Shown: positions 1 to 5,735 of the stretch, one piece after another
Layout: each line of letters begins with the position of its first letter
How positions within the stretch are numbered: the first letter of the stretch is position 1
Assembly (NCBI GenBank): GCA_934597255.1
Contig: CAKTQV010000025.1
Coordinates: 1-5,807, forward strand
Origin: an uncultured Oscillospiraceae bacterium
Lineage (GTDB): Bacteria; Bacillota; Clostridia; Oscillospirales; Oscillospiraceae
Length of the DNA: 5,807 nt
Reading direction: 5' to 3'
Translations under genes and position numbers: made by a program
Notes under the pieces: model-generated
Database searches by the model: none
The model's input: the letters and a program-made list of their open reading frames with translations, nothing else
Told to the model about the DNA's origin: nothing

Positions 1-1
1 C

Positions 2-988
2 AAACGCGCCAAGGAGATCGGCGGCAAGGTCTACCTCTTTTTCGATGAGATTCAGGAGGTCAAGGACTGGGAGAAGTGCATCAACTCTTTCCGCGTCTCA
101 TTGGACTGTGACATCTACATCACCGGCTCCAATGCAAAGCTGCTGTCCGGTGAGCTTGCGACCTATTTGGGCGGACGGTATGTGGAGTTTGTGATCTATC
201 CGTTCTCCTTCGGAGAGTTCATGGAGCTATATCGCTCGGTCACACCCGATGCGTCCATCCAGCAGTGTTTCCAAAAGTACCTGCTTGCCGGAGGGATGCC
301 CTACCTCGCAAACCTCCGCTATGCGGATGCGCCGTCCAAGCAATATCTTCACGATCTGTTCAACTCTGTCCAGCTTAAGGACATCGTGAAACGGAACAAA
401 ATCCGGGATGTTGATCTGCTGGAGCGGATCATTGCCTATGTGATCGCCAATGTGGGAACGACCTTCTCGGCGAGCTCGCTTGCGAGGTTCCTGAAAAACG
501 AGCAGCGCACCGTTGCTCCGGAAACAATTCTGAACTATATCAAATACTGCTGCGAAGCATACCTGTTCTATCAGGTGAAGCGGGAGGATTTGCAGGGCAA
601 ACAGATCCTTGCCTCCAATGAGAAGTATTATATTGCCGATCATGGCATCCGCGAGGCAGTCTTTGGCGGCAATATGCGGGACATCAATCTCATCTTGGAG
701 AATATCGTGTATCTGGAATTGCTGCGTCGGGGCTATGAAGTGACTGTTGGCAGAACTGGCGATAAGGAAATTGATTTTGTATGCGACAAGCGCGGCGAAA
801 AGCTGTACGTTCAGGTCACTTACCTGCTGGCATCGGAAGAAACCGTCAACCGCGAATTTGGCGCGTATGATAACATTCGAGACAACTTCCCGAAGTACGT
901 TGTTTCTCTCGATGAATTCGATATGAGTCGAAACGGGATCAAGCACCGGAATATCCGTGACTTCCTCTTAGCTGAGGAATGGAACTGA
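2..988 (+). CDS. AAA-family ATPase with C-terminal DUF4143 domain, 5' end missing
   Basis: The reading frame is open from the window edge at position 2, so the 328 visible residues are the C-terminal part of a longer protein; relatives are roughly 400-450 residues. The Walker A motif must lie upstream. Visible residues 10-16 (VYLFFDE) are a Walker B motif, followed by IQEV. ITGSN near residues 40-44 fits sensor 1, and the YPFSFGEF block is typical of this family. The C-terminal part (ENIVYLELLRRGYEV, then KEIDF, then YVQVTYLL) resembles the PD-(D/E)XK-like fold of DUF4143, but the usual lysine of the third motif is replaced (QVT), so nuclease activity is doubtful. A TTG at 101 could be taken for a start, but it lies between Walker B and sensor 1 and is an internal leucine codon. 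Family members are common, often scattered accessory genes in gut Firmicutes, and their role is poorly known. Its codon use is more A+T-rich than its neighbours', suggesting separate acquisition (inference). Confidence 0.88.
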   Translation, partial: KRAKEIGGKVYLFFDEIQEVKDWEKCINSFRVSLDCDIYITGSNAKLLSGELATYLGGRYVEFVIYPFSFGEFMELYRSVTPDASIQQCFQKYLLAGGMPYLANLRYADAPSKQYLHDLFNSVQLKDIVKRNKIRDVDLLERIIAYVIANVGTTFSASSLARFLKNEQRTVAPETILNYIKYCCEAYLFYQVKREDLQGKQILASNEKYYIADHGIREAVFGGNMRDINLILENIVYLELLRRGYEVTVGRTGDKEIDFVCDKRGEKLYVQVTYLLASEETVNREFGAYDNIRDNFPKYVVSLDEFDMSRNGIKHRNIRDFLLAEEWN

Positions 989-992
989 ACAT

Positions 993-1038
993 GAAGCCCA
1001 GCATCACGTTGAACAGCGTGGTGCTGGGCTTCTTTTTT
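993..1038 (+). terminator. Strong intrinsic terminator after the ATPase gene
   Basis: Starting five bases after the ATPase stop codon, 993-1008 pairs with 1017-1032 in a 16-bp stem with a single G-U pair and an 8-nt loop. Six T residues follow directly (1033-1038). This is a textbook Rho-independent terminator and separates the ATPase gene from the ychF operon. Confidence 0.93.
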
Positions 1039-1131
1039 GTCATGTTTCGGGGCTTTCCGAGGTACAGACTTGAGCAAAGCATCGGCCAAAAGCCGGTTAT
1101 ATAACGGCAAAAGATTATTTACAAAAACAGC

Positions 1132-1160
1132 TTGAGGGGAAAGCGCTTATCTGTTATAAT
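1132..1160 (+). promoter_or_regulatory. Sigma-A type promoter of the ychF operon
   Basis: A perfect -10 box TATAAT at 1155-1160 is preceded by TG one base upstream (1152-1153, extended -10). It lies 17 bp from a -35 box TTGAGG (1132-1137, 4 of 6 matches to consensus). Transcription would begin near 1167, giving a leader of about 100 nt before ychF. The spacer contains the 8-bp palindrome AAGCGCTT at 1141-1148, which may be chance. The stretch between the upstream terminator and this promoter shows no gene. Confidence 0.8.
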
Positions 1161-1182
1161 TATTTATTGCGGCGGATTCTTT

Positions 1183-1229
1183 TTTCTGCGAAAATAACAC
1201 AAGAGCGGCGAAAGTAGCAAGCGCAGAAA
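1183..1229 (+). repeat. 8-bp inverted repeat in the ychF leader
   Basis: TTTCTGCG at 1183-1190 is perfectly complementary to CGCAGAAA at 1222-1229, with 31 nt between them. In the transcript this could form a closing helix around an A-rich loop upstream of the ychF Shine-Dalgarno, which begins 23 nt later. No U-tract follows, so it is not a terminator, and I match it to no known riboswitch class. It may be incidental. Confidence 0.35.
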
Positions 1230-1252
1230 CCCCTGATAAATCAAGACTTTTT

Positions 1253-1258
1253 AAGGAG
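1253..1258 (+). promoter_or_regulatory. Shine-Dalgarno that decides the ychF start
   Basis: AAGGAG at 1253-1258 directly abuts an in-frame ATG at 1259, too close for that codon to be used. The next in-frame ATG at 1271 lies 12 nt downstream, slightly long but workable, and gives the usual YchF N-terminus (MKLGIVGLPNVGKST). The start is therefore placed at 1271. Confidence 0.75.
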
Positions 1259-1270
1259 ATGCAGATAAAT

Positions 1271-2368
1271 ATGAAATTAGGCATCGTCGGGCTTCCGAAC
1301 GTCGGCAAGAGCACGCTGTTCAACGCGCTGACAAAGGCGGGGGCGCAGTCGGCCAATTATCCGTTCTGCACCATCGACCCGAACGTGGGCGTCGTGCAGG
1401 TGCCGGACGAGCGGCTGGACTGGCTGACGGAGCTGTATCAGCCGAAAAAGCGGACGCCGGCCAGCATCGAGTTCGTGGATATCGCGGGCCTTGTCAAGGG
1501 TGCGAGCCACGGCGAGGGTCTGGGCAACAAGTTTCTGGCCAACATCCGCGGCACGGACGCCATCGTCCATGTCGTGCGCTGCTTCGACGATCCCAATATC
1601 ATTCGCCACGAGTGCTCCAGCGACCCGAAAAGCGACATCGAAACGGTCGATCTGGAGCTGGTGATGGCGGACATCGAGATGCTTCAGCGGCGCTTTGAAA
1701 AAACGCAGAAGCTGTTCAAGGCTGGCGAGAAAAAGCTGGCCCGCGAGGTCGATGTGCTCGAACGCCTTTTGGCGTGGATGAACGAGGGGAAGTCCGCGCG
1801 CAGCTTCGTGTGCGAGGATGATGAGCGCGAGCTGATCGACGAGTCGGATCTGCTCAGCTCCAAGCCGGTCATTTACGCGGCGAATTTTGACGAGGACAGC
1901 TTTTCAAACGGCGTGGAGTCCAATCCCTATTACGCCGCGGTCCGGGAGCTGGCCGACGCCGAGGGGAGCATGGTGCTGCCCGTGTGCGCCCGCTTTGAGG
2001 CGGAGATCGCGGAGCTTGAGCCGGAGGAGGCCACCATGTTCATGGAGGAGCTTGGCATAGAGGAGGCGGGGCTGAACCGTCTGATCAAATGCTCGTATGC
2101 GCTGCTGGGGCTGATCTCCTTCCTCACCTGCGGAACGGACGAGTGCCGCGCGTGGACGATCACCCGCGGGACGAAAGCGCCGCAGGCCGCCGGAAAGATA
2201 CACTCCGATTTCGAGCGCGGCTTTATCCGCGCCAACATCATCGCCTTTGACGATCTCAAGGCGGCCGGAAGCGAGGCGGCGGCCCGCGAAAAGGGGCTGA
2301 TGCGCGCCGAGGGCAAGGATTACGTCATGCAGGACGGCGATGTCACCCACTTCCTGTTCAACGTCTGA
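1271..2368 (+). CDS. ychF: YchF/OLA1-family P-loop ATPase (Obg-related)
   Basis: This is a 365-residue protein, close to the 363 residues of E. coli YchF. YchF/OLA1 is a conserved cytosolic member of the Obg branch of TRAFAC GTPases that associates with ribosomes and takes part in translation and stress control; it hydrolyses ATP rather than GTP. The G1/Walker A motif GLPNVGKST is at residues 7-15, and the G3 motif DIAG at 70-73 is followed by LVKGAS and GEGLGN. A helical, charged, coiled-coil-like insert occupies about 125-190. The G4 position reads NFDE (205-208) instead of NKxD, the NxxE signature linked to ATP preference. The C-terminal TGS domain spans about 281-364 and contains RAWTI, APQAAGKIH and the closing DVTHFLFNV. 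It is the first gene after the promoter at 1132-1160, and the next gene starts inside its 3' end. Nothing essential appears to be missing. Confidence 0.97.
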   Translation: MKLGIVGLPNVGKSTLFNALTKAGAQSANYPFCTIDPNVGVVQVPDERLDWLTELYQPKKRTPASIEFVDIAGLVKGASHGEGLGNKFLANIRGTDAIVHVVRCFDDPNIIRHECSSDPKSDIETVDLELVMADIEMLQRRFEKTQKLFKAGEKKLAREVDVLERLLAWMNEGKSARSFVCEDDERELIDESDLLSSKPVIYAANFDEDSFSNGVESNPYYAAVRELADAEGSMVLPVCARFEAEIAELEPEEATMFMEELGIEEAGLNRLIKCSYALLGLISFLTCGTDECRAWTITRGTKAPQAAGKIHSDFERGFIRANIIAFDDLKAAGSEAAAREKGLMRAEGKDYVMQDGDVTHFLFNV

Positions 2369-3047
2369 GCGCATCGGCGCGCTCGACGCCTGGCGGGGAT
2401 TGGCCTGCTGGTGCATGCTGGTCTACCATCTGGCGTTCGATCTTTTCCGGTTCGGCTGGCTGAGCTGGGAACAGTTTGACAGCGTGCCGATGTTTCTGTT
2501 TGAGCGCTTTATCGCCTGGTCGTTCATCCTGTGCGCCGGGATAAGCTGCTGCCTTTCGCGCGGGAATATCCGCCGGGGGCTTATCTGCGCCGCGGCGGGG
2601 GCGCTGGTCGTCGCGGCGTCGTATGCCGTCGGCGCGCCGATCCGCTTCGGGATATTGCAGTTTCTGTCGGCGGGGATGCTGCTGTACGGCCTTTTCGGGA
2701 AATGGCTCCGTCTGCCGTACCGGGCGGCGCCCGTCGCGTATCTGGCGCTGTATGCGGCGGCAAAATGGTGGACGGGCTCGGTCACGGTGCGCTGCCGGTG
2801 GCTGTTCTGGCTCGGCCTGCGCTATGAGGGCTTTGTGTCCTATGACTATTTCCCGCTGCTGCCGTATATTTTCCTGTTTCTTCTCGGCGTCTGGCTGGGC
2901 GAATGGCTGCCGGGCCGGCGCGGCGCGAGGCTTCTTTCGGCGCCCATGCCCGCGGCTCTGACCTGGACGGGACGGCACACGCTGCTCATCTATCTTGTGC
3001 ATCAGCCCGTGCTGTACGGTGCGTGCTGGCTTGCAGCGCGGCTTTGA
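2340..3047 (+). CDS. DUF1624 membrane protein (HGSNAT-like acyltransferase fold)
   Basis: This 235-residue integral membrane protein belongs to the DUF1624 / heparan-alpha-glucosaminide N-acetyltransferase-like family. The N-terminus has the family signature RIGALDAWRG (11-20) and a conserved-looking histidine in VYHLAFDL (about 28-35). AGIS (66-69), IRFGILQFLSAGMLL (101-115), FPLLPY (171-176) and GRHTLLIYLVHQPVL (211-225) are further hallmarks. Hydrophobic segments lie near 17-37, 54-73, 80-97, 103-119, 128-142, 172-190 and 212-232, so about seven membrane spans are likely. Eukaryotic relatives move acetyl groups from acetyl-CoA onto sugars across a membrane; the substrate of these short bacterial versions is unknown, and acyl transfer is inference. 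The ATG at 2340 overlaps ychF by 29 nt in another frame and has AGGA (2331-2334) five bases upstream. No later ATG precedes the signature, so this start is favoured and translational coupling to ychF is likely. Confidence 0.88.
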   Translation: MSPTSCSTSERIGALDAWRGLACWCMLVYHLAFDLFRFGWLSWEQFDSVPMFLFERFIAWSFILCAGISCCLSRGNIRRGLICAAAGALVVAASYAVGAPIRFGILQFLSAGMLLYGLFGKWLRLPYRAAPVAYLALYAAAKWWTGSVTVRCRWLFWLGLRYEGFVSYDYFPLLPYIFLFLLGVWLGEWLPGRRGARLLSAPMPAALTWTGRHTLLIYLVHQPVLYGACWLAARL

Positions 3048-3074
3048 GCGCGGCCGCCATATATCATCAAATAC

Positions 3075-3099
3075 AGGGCGTGTACGTATCCGCCCTTTT
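3075..3099 (+). promoter_or_regulatory. Small hairpin with T4 just before the thrS Shine-Dalgarno
   Basis: AGGGCG at 3075-3080 pairs with CGCCCT at 3091-3096 (6 bp, 10-nt loop), and the run of four T residues (3096-3099) touches the GGAGG of thrS. It is too short for a strong terminator. It could be a weak attenuator, an mRNA processing or stability element, or chance in a G+C-rich gap. No convincing promoter is visible in 3048-3112, so thrS is probably read from upstream. Confidence 0.35.
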
Positions 3100-3104
3100 G
3101 GAGG
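3100..3104 (+). promoter_or_regulatory. Shine-Dalgarno that decides the thrS start
   Basis: GGAGG at 3100-3104 lies 8 nt before the ATG at 3113, an ideal spacing. The frame stays open upstream to a possible start at 2903, but that extension is the DUF1624 gene read in another frame and resembles nothing. The start is therefore 3113. Confidence 0.92.
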
Positions 3105-3112
3105 TTTACCCT

Positions 3113-4873
3113 ATGGAATACACATTCGAGGACAAAGACTACCGGCGGATGTACCGCCACACGACGAGCCACATTCTGGCGCAGGCGGTCAAGCGCCTGT
3201 ATCCGGAGGCGAAGCTCGCCATCGGACCGGCTATCGAGGACGGCTTTTATTACGACATTGATTCGGACAAGCCCTTCCTGCCGGAGGATCTGACGGCGCT
3301 GGAGGCGGAGATGCGGAAGATCTGCAAGGAGCGGATCCCGCTTGAGCGCTTCGAGCTGCCGCGCGCGGAGGCGCTGAAACTGGCGGAGAGCATGGGCGAG
3401 CCGTACAAGGTCGAGCTCATCAACGATCTGCCGGAGGACGCCGTCATCAGCTTTTACAAGCAGGGCGATTTCACCGACCTGTGCGCCGGGCCGCATCTGG
3501 ACCATACCGGCCGCGTAAAGGGCAACGGCATCAAGCTGACCAGCTGCACCGGCGCATACTGGCGCGGCGATTCCAAGCGCAAGATGCTCCAGCGCATTTA
3601 CGGCACCTGCTTCCCCAGCAAGACGGAGCTGGACGAGTATCTGGCCCGCATCGAGGAGGCCAAAAAGCGCGACCACCGCGTGCTTGGCCGCCAGCTCGGC
3701 CTGTTCGCCTTCCGCGACGAGGCGCCCGGCTTCCCGTTCTATCTGCCCAACGGCATGGTGCTGCGCAACACGCTGCTCGACTACTGGCACGAAGTGCATA
3801 AGAAATGGGACTATCTGGAGATCTCAACGCCGCAGATCATGCGCCGCACGCTCTGGGAGACGTCCGGCCACTGGGATCATTATAAGGAAAACATGTACAC
3901 CACCGTCATCGACGGCGAGGACTATGCCATCAAGCCCATGAACTGCCCCGGCAGCATTCTGGTCTACGAGCTGGAGCCGCACTCCTACCGCGAGCTGCCG
4001 CTGCGCTACGGCGAGCTGGGACTGGTGCACCGGCACGAGCTGTCCGGCGCGCTGCACGGCATGTTCCGCGTGCGCTGCTTCACGCAGGACGACGCGCATA
4101 TCCTGCTGGCGCCCGAGCAGATCAAGGACGAGGTCGTGCGCATCGCGCAGCTGTTCGACGAGGTGTATTCGCTGTTCGGGCTGCCGTACACCATCGAGCT
4201 GTCCACCATGCCCGACGACCACATCGGCTCGCGCGAGGACTGGGAAAAGGCGGAGGCGGCGTTGGCCGACGCCATCACGTCCATCGGCAAGGAATACGTC
4301 GTCAACCCCGGGGACGGCGCGTTCTACGGGCCGAAGCTCGATTTCCACATTCAGGACTCGCTTGGCCGCACCTGGCAGTGCGGGACCATTCAGCTGGACT
4401 ATCAGCTGCCCGGCCGCTTCGACCTGGAGTATACCGGCGCCGACGGCGAGAAGCACTGCCCGGTGATGATCCACCGCGTCGTGCTCGGCTCGGTCGAGCG
4501 CTTCATCGGCGTTATCACGGAGCATTTCGGCGGCGCGTTCCCGACGTGGCTGGCGCCCGTGCAGGTCAAGATCCTGCCCATCACGGACCGCGTGTCGGAT
4601 TATGCCGGCGAGCTGGCGGCCCGTCTGGCCGAGGCCGGTGTGCGCGTGCAGACCGATCTGCGCAACGAGAAGATCGGCTATAAGATCCGCGAGGCGCAGG
4701 GGCAGAAGATCCCCTACATGCTGGTCGTGGGCGACAAGGAGGCTGCGTCCGGCAGCGTATCCGTGCGTATGCGCGGCGAGGCCGGCGACAAGGGCGTCAT
4801 GCCGTTTGAATCCTTCCTGCGCGTGCTCAAGGAAGAGATCGACACAAAATCCAACAATTCTCTGATCGTGTAA
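3113..4873 (+). CDS. thrS: Threonyl-tRNA synthetase lacking the N-terminal TGS domain
   Basis: This 586-residue class II synthetase charges tRNA-Thr with threonine in the cytosol. Aligned by eye with the 642-residue E. coli enzyme, it starts about 57 residues later, so the small N-terminal TGS (N1) domain is absent. The editing domain is intact: HTTSH (16-20) and D122 with CAGPH (124-128) match the HxxxH and Cys/His site that removes mischarged serine. The catalytic core spans about 190-480. The expected zinc ligands are C278 (MNCPG), H329 (DDAH) and H454 (MIHR). Motif 2 is the region RHELSGALHGMFRVR (307-321), and motif 3 is VVLGSVERFIG (456-466). The anticodon-binding domain occupies about 485-578. 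It lies 65 nt after DUF1624 with no visible T-box leader, so it probably shares the ychF transcript. A G+C-rich hairpin follows the stop codon. Confidence 0.97.
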   Translation: MEYTFEDKDYRRMYRHTTSHILAQAVKRLYPEAKLAIGPAIEDGFYYDIDSDKPFLPEDLTALEAEMRKICKERIPLERFELPRAEALKLAESMGEPYKVELINDLPEDAVISFYKQGDFTDLCAGPHLDHTGRVKGNGIKLTSCTGAYWRGDSKRKMLQRIYGTCFPSKTELDEYLARIEEAKKRDHRVLGRQLGLFAFRDEAPGFPFYLPNGMVLRNTLLDYWHEVHKKWDYLEISTPQIMRRTLWETSGHWDHYKENMYTTVIDGEDYAIKPMNCPGSILVYELEPHSYRELPLRYGELGLVHRHELSGALHGMFRVRCFTQDDAHILLAPEQIKDEVVRIAQLFDEVYSLFGLPYTIELSTMPDDHIGSREDWEKAEAALADAITSIGKEYVVNPGDGAFYGPKLDFHIQDSLGRTWQCGTIQLDYQLPGRFDLEYTGADGEKHCPVMIHRVVLGSVERFIGVITEHFGGAFPTWLAPVQVKILPITDRVSDYAGELAARLAEAGVRVQTDLRNEKIGYKIREAQGQKIPYMLVVGDKEAASGSVSVRMRGEAGDKGVMPFESFLRVLKEEIDTKSNNSLIV

Positions 4874-4890
4874 AAGCATAATCGGACAGG

Positions 4891-4928
4891 CCCCCTCGTA
4901 GACTAAAAACGTCACGAGGGGGTATTTT
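4891..4928 (+). terminator. Terminator-like hairpin after thrS whose 3' arm is the next gene's Shine-Dalgarno
   Basis: CCCCCTCGT at 4891-4899 pairs perfectly with ACGAGGGGG at 4914-4922. An inner GAC/GTC helix (4901-4903 with 4911-4913) after a bulged A leaves a 7-nt loop. TATTTT (4923-4928) follows, a weak but usable U-tract. The GAGGGGG in the 3' arm (4916-4922) lies 7 nt before the ATG at 4930 and is the only visible ribosome binding site for that gene. The element therefore probably limits both read-through and translation. Confidence 0.75.
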
Positions 4929-4929
4929 C

Positions 4930-5610
4930 ATGTTTTCACAAATGCCGCGCCGGCGGAAAAAGCTCTGCGTTGCGCTGGCGGTATTATTTGCATTCAACGT
5001 GTTCGTCATTCTGGCTATGCAGTCGGCGGATGCGGCGTCCTATCAGAAGGGGTCGAGCGGCGAAACCGTCCGCCAGATCCAGACAAAGCTGCGCGACTGG
5101 GGTTATTATTCCGGCTCCGTGGACGGCATATACGGCTCGGCGACGGTAAAGGCCGTGCGGTATTTCCAGCAGCAGAACGGGCTGACGGTAGACGGAAAAT
5201 GCGGCAGCCAGACGCTGGCGGCGCTCGGGATATCCAGCGCGGAGACAAGCTCTCAGAGCTCCGGCGACGTGGAACTTCTGGCGCGGCTGATCTCGGCGGA
5301 GGCGCGCGGCGAGCCGTATACGGGGCAGGTGGCGGTCGGCGCGGTCGTGCTCAACCGTGTGGAAAGCCCGAATTTCCCCGGCTCGATCTCCGGCGTGGTT
5401 TATCAGTCCGGCGCGTTCACCTGTCTGCAGGACGGCCAGTTCTGGGAGCCGGTGGCGGATTCGGCGTATCAGGCGGCGCGCGATGCGCTCAACGGCTGGG
5501 ATCCGTCCGGCGGCGCGCTGTACTATTTCAATCCGAGCACGGCGACCAGCTCATGGATATGGTCGCGTCCGGTTCTGCTGACCATCGGAAAGCATTATTT
5601 CTGCTCCTGA
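4930..5610 (+). CDS. sleB: Secreted SleB-like cell wall hydrolase with peptidoglycan-binding domain
   Basis: This 226-residue exported protein has the SleB layout. It starts with a signal peptide: RRRKK at 7-11, a hydrophobic core at about 12-30, and a likely cleavage after ADA (33-35). A PG_binding_1 domain follows (about 38-101; GSSGETVRQIQTKLRDWGYY, then VDGIYGSATVKAVRYFQ and GLTVDGKCGSQTLAAL). After a short Ser-rich linker comes a Hydrolase_2 domain (about 113-226). LLARLISAEARGEPYTGQ carries E124, which matches the catalytic glutamate of SleB/CwlJ lytic transglycosylases; QVAVGAVVLNRV, YYFNP, W..SRP and TIGKHYF complete the family pattern. SleB cleaves cortex peptidoglycan during spore germination. 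It is shorter than B. subtilis SleB (about 305 residues) and no ypeB follows, so a vegetative or paralogous cell wall role is possible. ATG 4930 is preferred to ATG 4942 because only it has a spaced Shine-Dalgarno, inside the thrS hairpin. Confidence 0.9.
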   Translation: MFSQMPRRRKKLCVALAVLFAFNVFVILAMQSADAASYQKGSSGETVRQIQTKLRDWGYYSGSVDGIYGSATVKAVRYFQQQNGLTVDGKCGSQTLAALGISSAETSSQSSGDVELLARLISAEARGEPYTGQVAVGAVVLNRVESPNFPGSISGVVYQSGAFTCLQDGQFWEPVADSAYQAARDALNGWDPSGGALYYFNPSTATSSWIWSRPVLLTIGKHYFCS

Positions 5611-5638
5611 AGAAAAGGAAAGGGAAAGCGAAAAACCG

Positions 5639-5677
5639 TCCCCCGGAAGCCTGTTTTCCGGGGGAAAAAATATTTTT
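5639..5677 (+). terminator. Terminator-like hairpin after the SleB-like gene
   Basis: TCCCCCGGAA at 5639-5648 pairs with TTCCGGGGGA at 5656-5665 (10 bp, 7-nt loop). The T-rich stretch TATTTTT (5671-5677) is separated from the stem by five A residues, so forward termination is not canonical. On the minus strand the same stem is followed after a few bases by T5 (complement of 5631-5635), so it may act in both directions. The intervening 5666-5677 is itself a 12-bp palindrome, AAAAATATTTTT. Confidence 0.7.
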
Positions 5678-5678
5678 G

Positions 5679-5694
5679 AAAAAAGTCAAAAAAA
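5679..5694 (+). promoter_or_regulatory. A-tracts upstream of the right-end promoter (UP-like element)
   Basis: Runs of six A (5679-5684) and seven A (5688-5694) lie immediately upstream of the -35 box, with centres about one helical turn apart. Such A-tracts commonly act as UP elements that bind the RNA polymerase alpha C-terminal domain, or bend DNA, and are frequent at strong promoters of translation genes. The assignment is by position and composition only. Confidence 0.55.
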
Positions 5695-5735
5695 CGCTTG
5701 ACATCCTTGGGGGATGATGTTATTATACTCAAGCG
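5695..5735 (+). repeat. Inverted repeats spanning the right-end promoter
   Basis: CGCTTGA (5695-5701, overlapping the -35) is the perfect reverse complement of TCAAGCG (5729-5735, at the expected transcription start). Inside the spacer CATCC (5702-5706) and GGATG (5712-5716) form a second dyad, and ACATC (5701-5705) with GATGT (5716-5720) is an alternative pairing. Dyads placed like this can be operators; no regulator is identified. Confidence 0.5.
5698..5726 (+). promoter_or_regulatory. Strong sigma-A type promoter at the right end
   Basis: A perfect -35 box TTGACA (5698-5703), a 17-bp spacer and -10 box TATTAT (5721-5726, 5 of 6) with an extended TG at 5718-5719. Transcription would begin near 5733 and run off the right edge. 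It is close to consensus and better than the ychF promoter in the -35. The gene it serves is not in the window; a translation operon such as infC is possible because it often follows thrS, but this is inference. Confidence 0.87.

Noticed and set aside
101..988. A complete ATPase gene beginning at TTG 101
   Set aside because: The frame is open to the window edge and encodes a Walker B motif upstream of 101, so the TTG is an internal leucine codon.
1092..1108. Small dyad GCCGGTTATATAACGGC upstream of the ychF promoter
   Set aside because: It needs a bulged G, lies outside the promoter core and has no associated feature; most likely chance.
3031..3071. Internal thrS promoter (TTGCAG at 3031, TATCAT at 3062)
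   Set aside because: The boxes are 25 bp apart and no other -35 fits.
2903..3112. N-terminal extension of ThrRS from an ATG at 2903
   Set aside because: The extra 70 residues are the DUF1624 gene read out of frame, resemble no TGS domain, and the GGAGG at 3100-3104 clearly serves ATG 3113.
4854..4882. Promoter for the SleB-like gene, with CATAAT at 4877-4882 (sigma-A or sigma-G like -10)
   Set aside because: No acceptable -35 for either sigma factor lies at the right spacing, and a transcript from it would still contain the hairpin that hides the Shine-Dalgarno.
3002..4915. Long minus-strand ORFs opposite thrS (for example 3824-4915 and 3002-3799)
   Set aside because: They are antisense shadows created by G+C-rich codon bias, have no Shine-Dalgarno or recognisable domain, and lie opposite a gene with intact family motifs.
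5199..5717. Plus-strand ORF overlapping the SleB-like gene in another frame
   Set aside because: Its translation is low-complexity Arg/Gly/Ala-rich, typical of a shifted frame, and it runs through the terminator hairpin and the following promoter.
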